From Pseudomonas sp. RIT-PI-AD (GTDB taxonomy: Bacteria; Pseudomonadota; Gammaproteobacteria; Pseudomonadales; Pseudomonadaceae): DNA of 64,000 nucleotides. The position numbers were made by a program, and so were the translations under genes. The notes beneath the pieces were generated by a model. The model was not told the DNA's origin and searched no databases. It saw only the letters and a program-made list of their open reading frames with translations. The stretch is taken from the NCBI RefSeq assembly GCF_025642785.1, contig NZ_JANZKU010000016.1, forward strand, positions 47,612-111,611, in the 5' to 3' direction. Shown here piece by piece: positions 63,951 to 64,000 of the stretch (positions are counted from its first letter, which is position 1; every line of letters starts with the position of its first letter).

Positions 63951-64000
63951 GCACGAGGCCAGATAGAAACCGGCGCGGCAACACGCTGAACATCGGCTAC

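Noticed and set aside
63811..63993. 60-codon ORF with repeated WNAGMLEC on - strand
   Set aside because: Product of translating the 8-bp tandem repeat.

Overview
The window is from a Pseudomonas chromosome. The first ~41.6 kb carries a conserved, GC-rich Pseudomonas core block. In order along the + coordinates it reads: pnp, rpsO, truB, rbfA, infB, nusA, rimP, initiator tRNA-Met, tRNA-Leu(GAG), secG, tpiA, glmM, folP, ftsH, rlmE, yhbY, a DUF4149-like gene, greA, carB, a LysE-type exporter, carA, dapB, dnaJ, dnaK, grpE, recN, fur, bamE/omlA, rnfH, ratA, smpB, lldR, lldP, lldD, an FAD/Fe-S lactate dehydrogenase, and a hybrid histidine kinase. It ends at ssrA (tmRNA), whose tag reads ANDDNYALAA. 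Gene order and proteins resemble P. aeruginosa, but several proteins (e.g. Fur) seem to differ from the P. aeruginosa versions as I remember them. The lld genes also lie next to ssrA. A related Pseudomonas species is therefore more likely than P. aeruginosa itself.

The core falls into functional groups. The - strand run from tpiA to pnp serves translation, transcription and RNA turnover. The tRNAs are followed by two tandem terminators just before rimP-nusA-infB-rbfA-truB-rpsO-pnp. ftsH-folP-glmM-tpiA-secG form a second - strand run. carA and carB are split by an exporter gene. grpE-dnaK-dnaJ sit behind a well-formed RpoH-type promoter, and divergent recN has a LexA box over its promoter. lldR and lldP are divergent around a perfect LldR-type operator.

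From the 3' end of ssrA (41,634) to the window end lies a horizontally acquired island, visibly less GC-rich and less regular in codon use, especially from ~53 kb on. It opens with a P4-type tyrosine integrase, consistent with insertion into ssrA with the 3' end preserved. Next comes a single-polypeptide type ISP restriction-modification enzyme, then AlpA-like and RepA-like genes, a lipoprotein, a serine recombinase, a diverged integrase-like protein and a MobI-like protein. No second copy of the ssrA 3' end is seen, so the island continues past the window.

The most interesting part is a two-gene module at 55,007-61,437. The first gene encodes a 1,660-residue protein joining a NERD-type nuclease domain, two tandem protein-kinase-like domains (the first apparently degenerate) and a UPF1-like SF1 helicase. 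It overlaps by 4 bp (ATGA) a 483-residue winged-helix-like partner that I do not recognise. The architecture recalls parts of PglW (BREX type 2) and Mokosh, but no phospholipase D motif or BREX partner is present. With the type ISP enzyme nearby this looks like a defence island, and the module is a candidate undescribed antiphage system. The island tail has three uncharacterised genes and an 8-bp tandem repeat.
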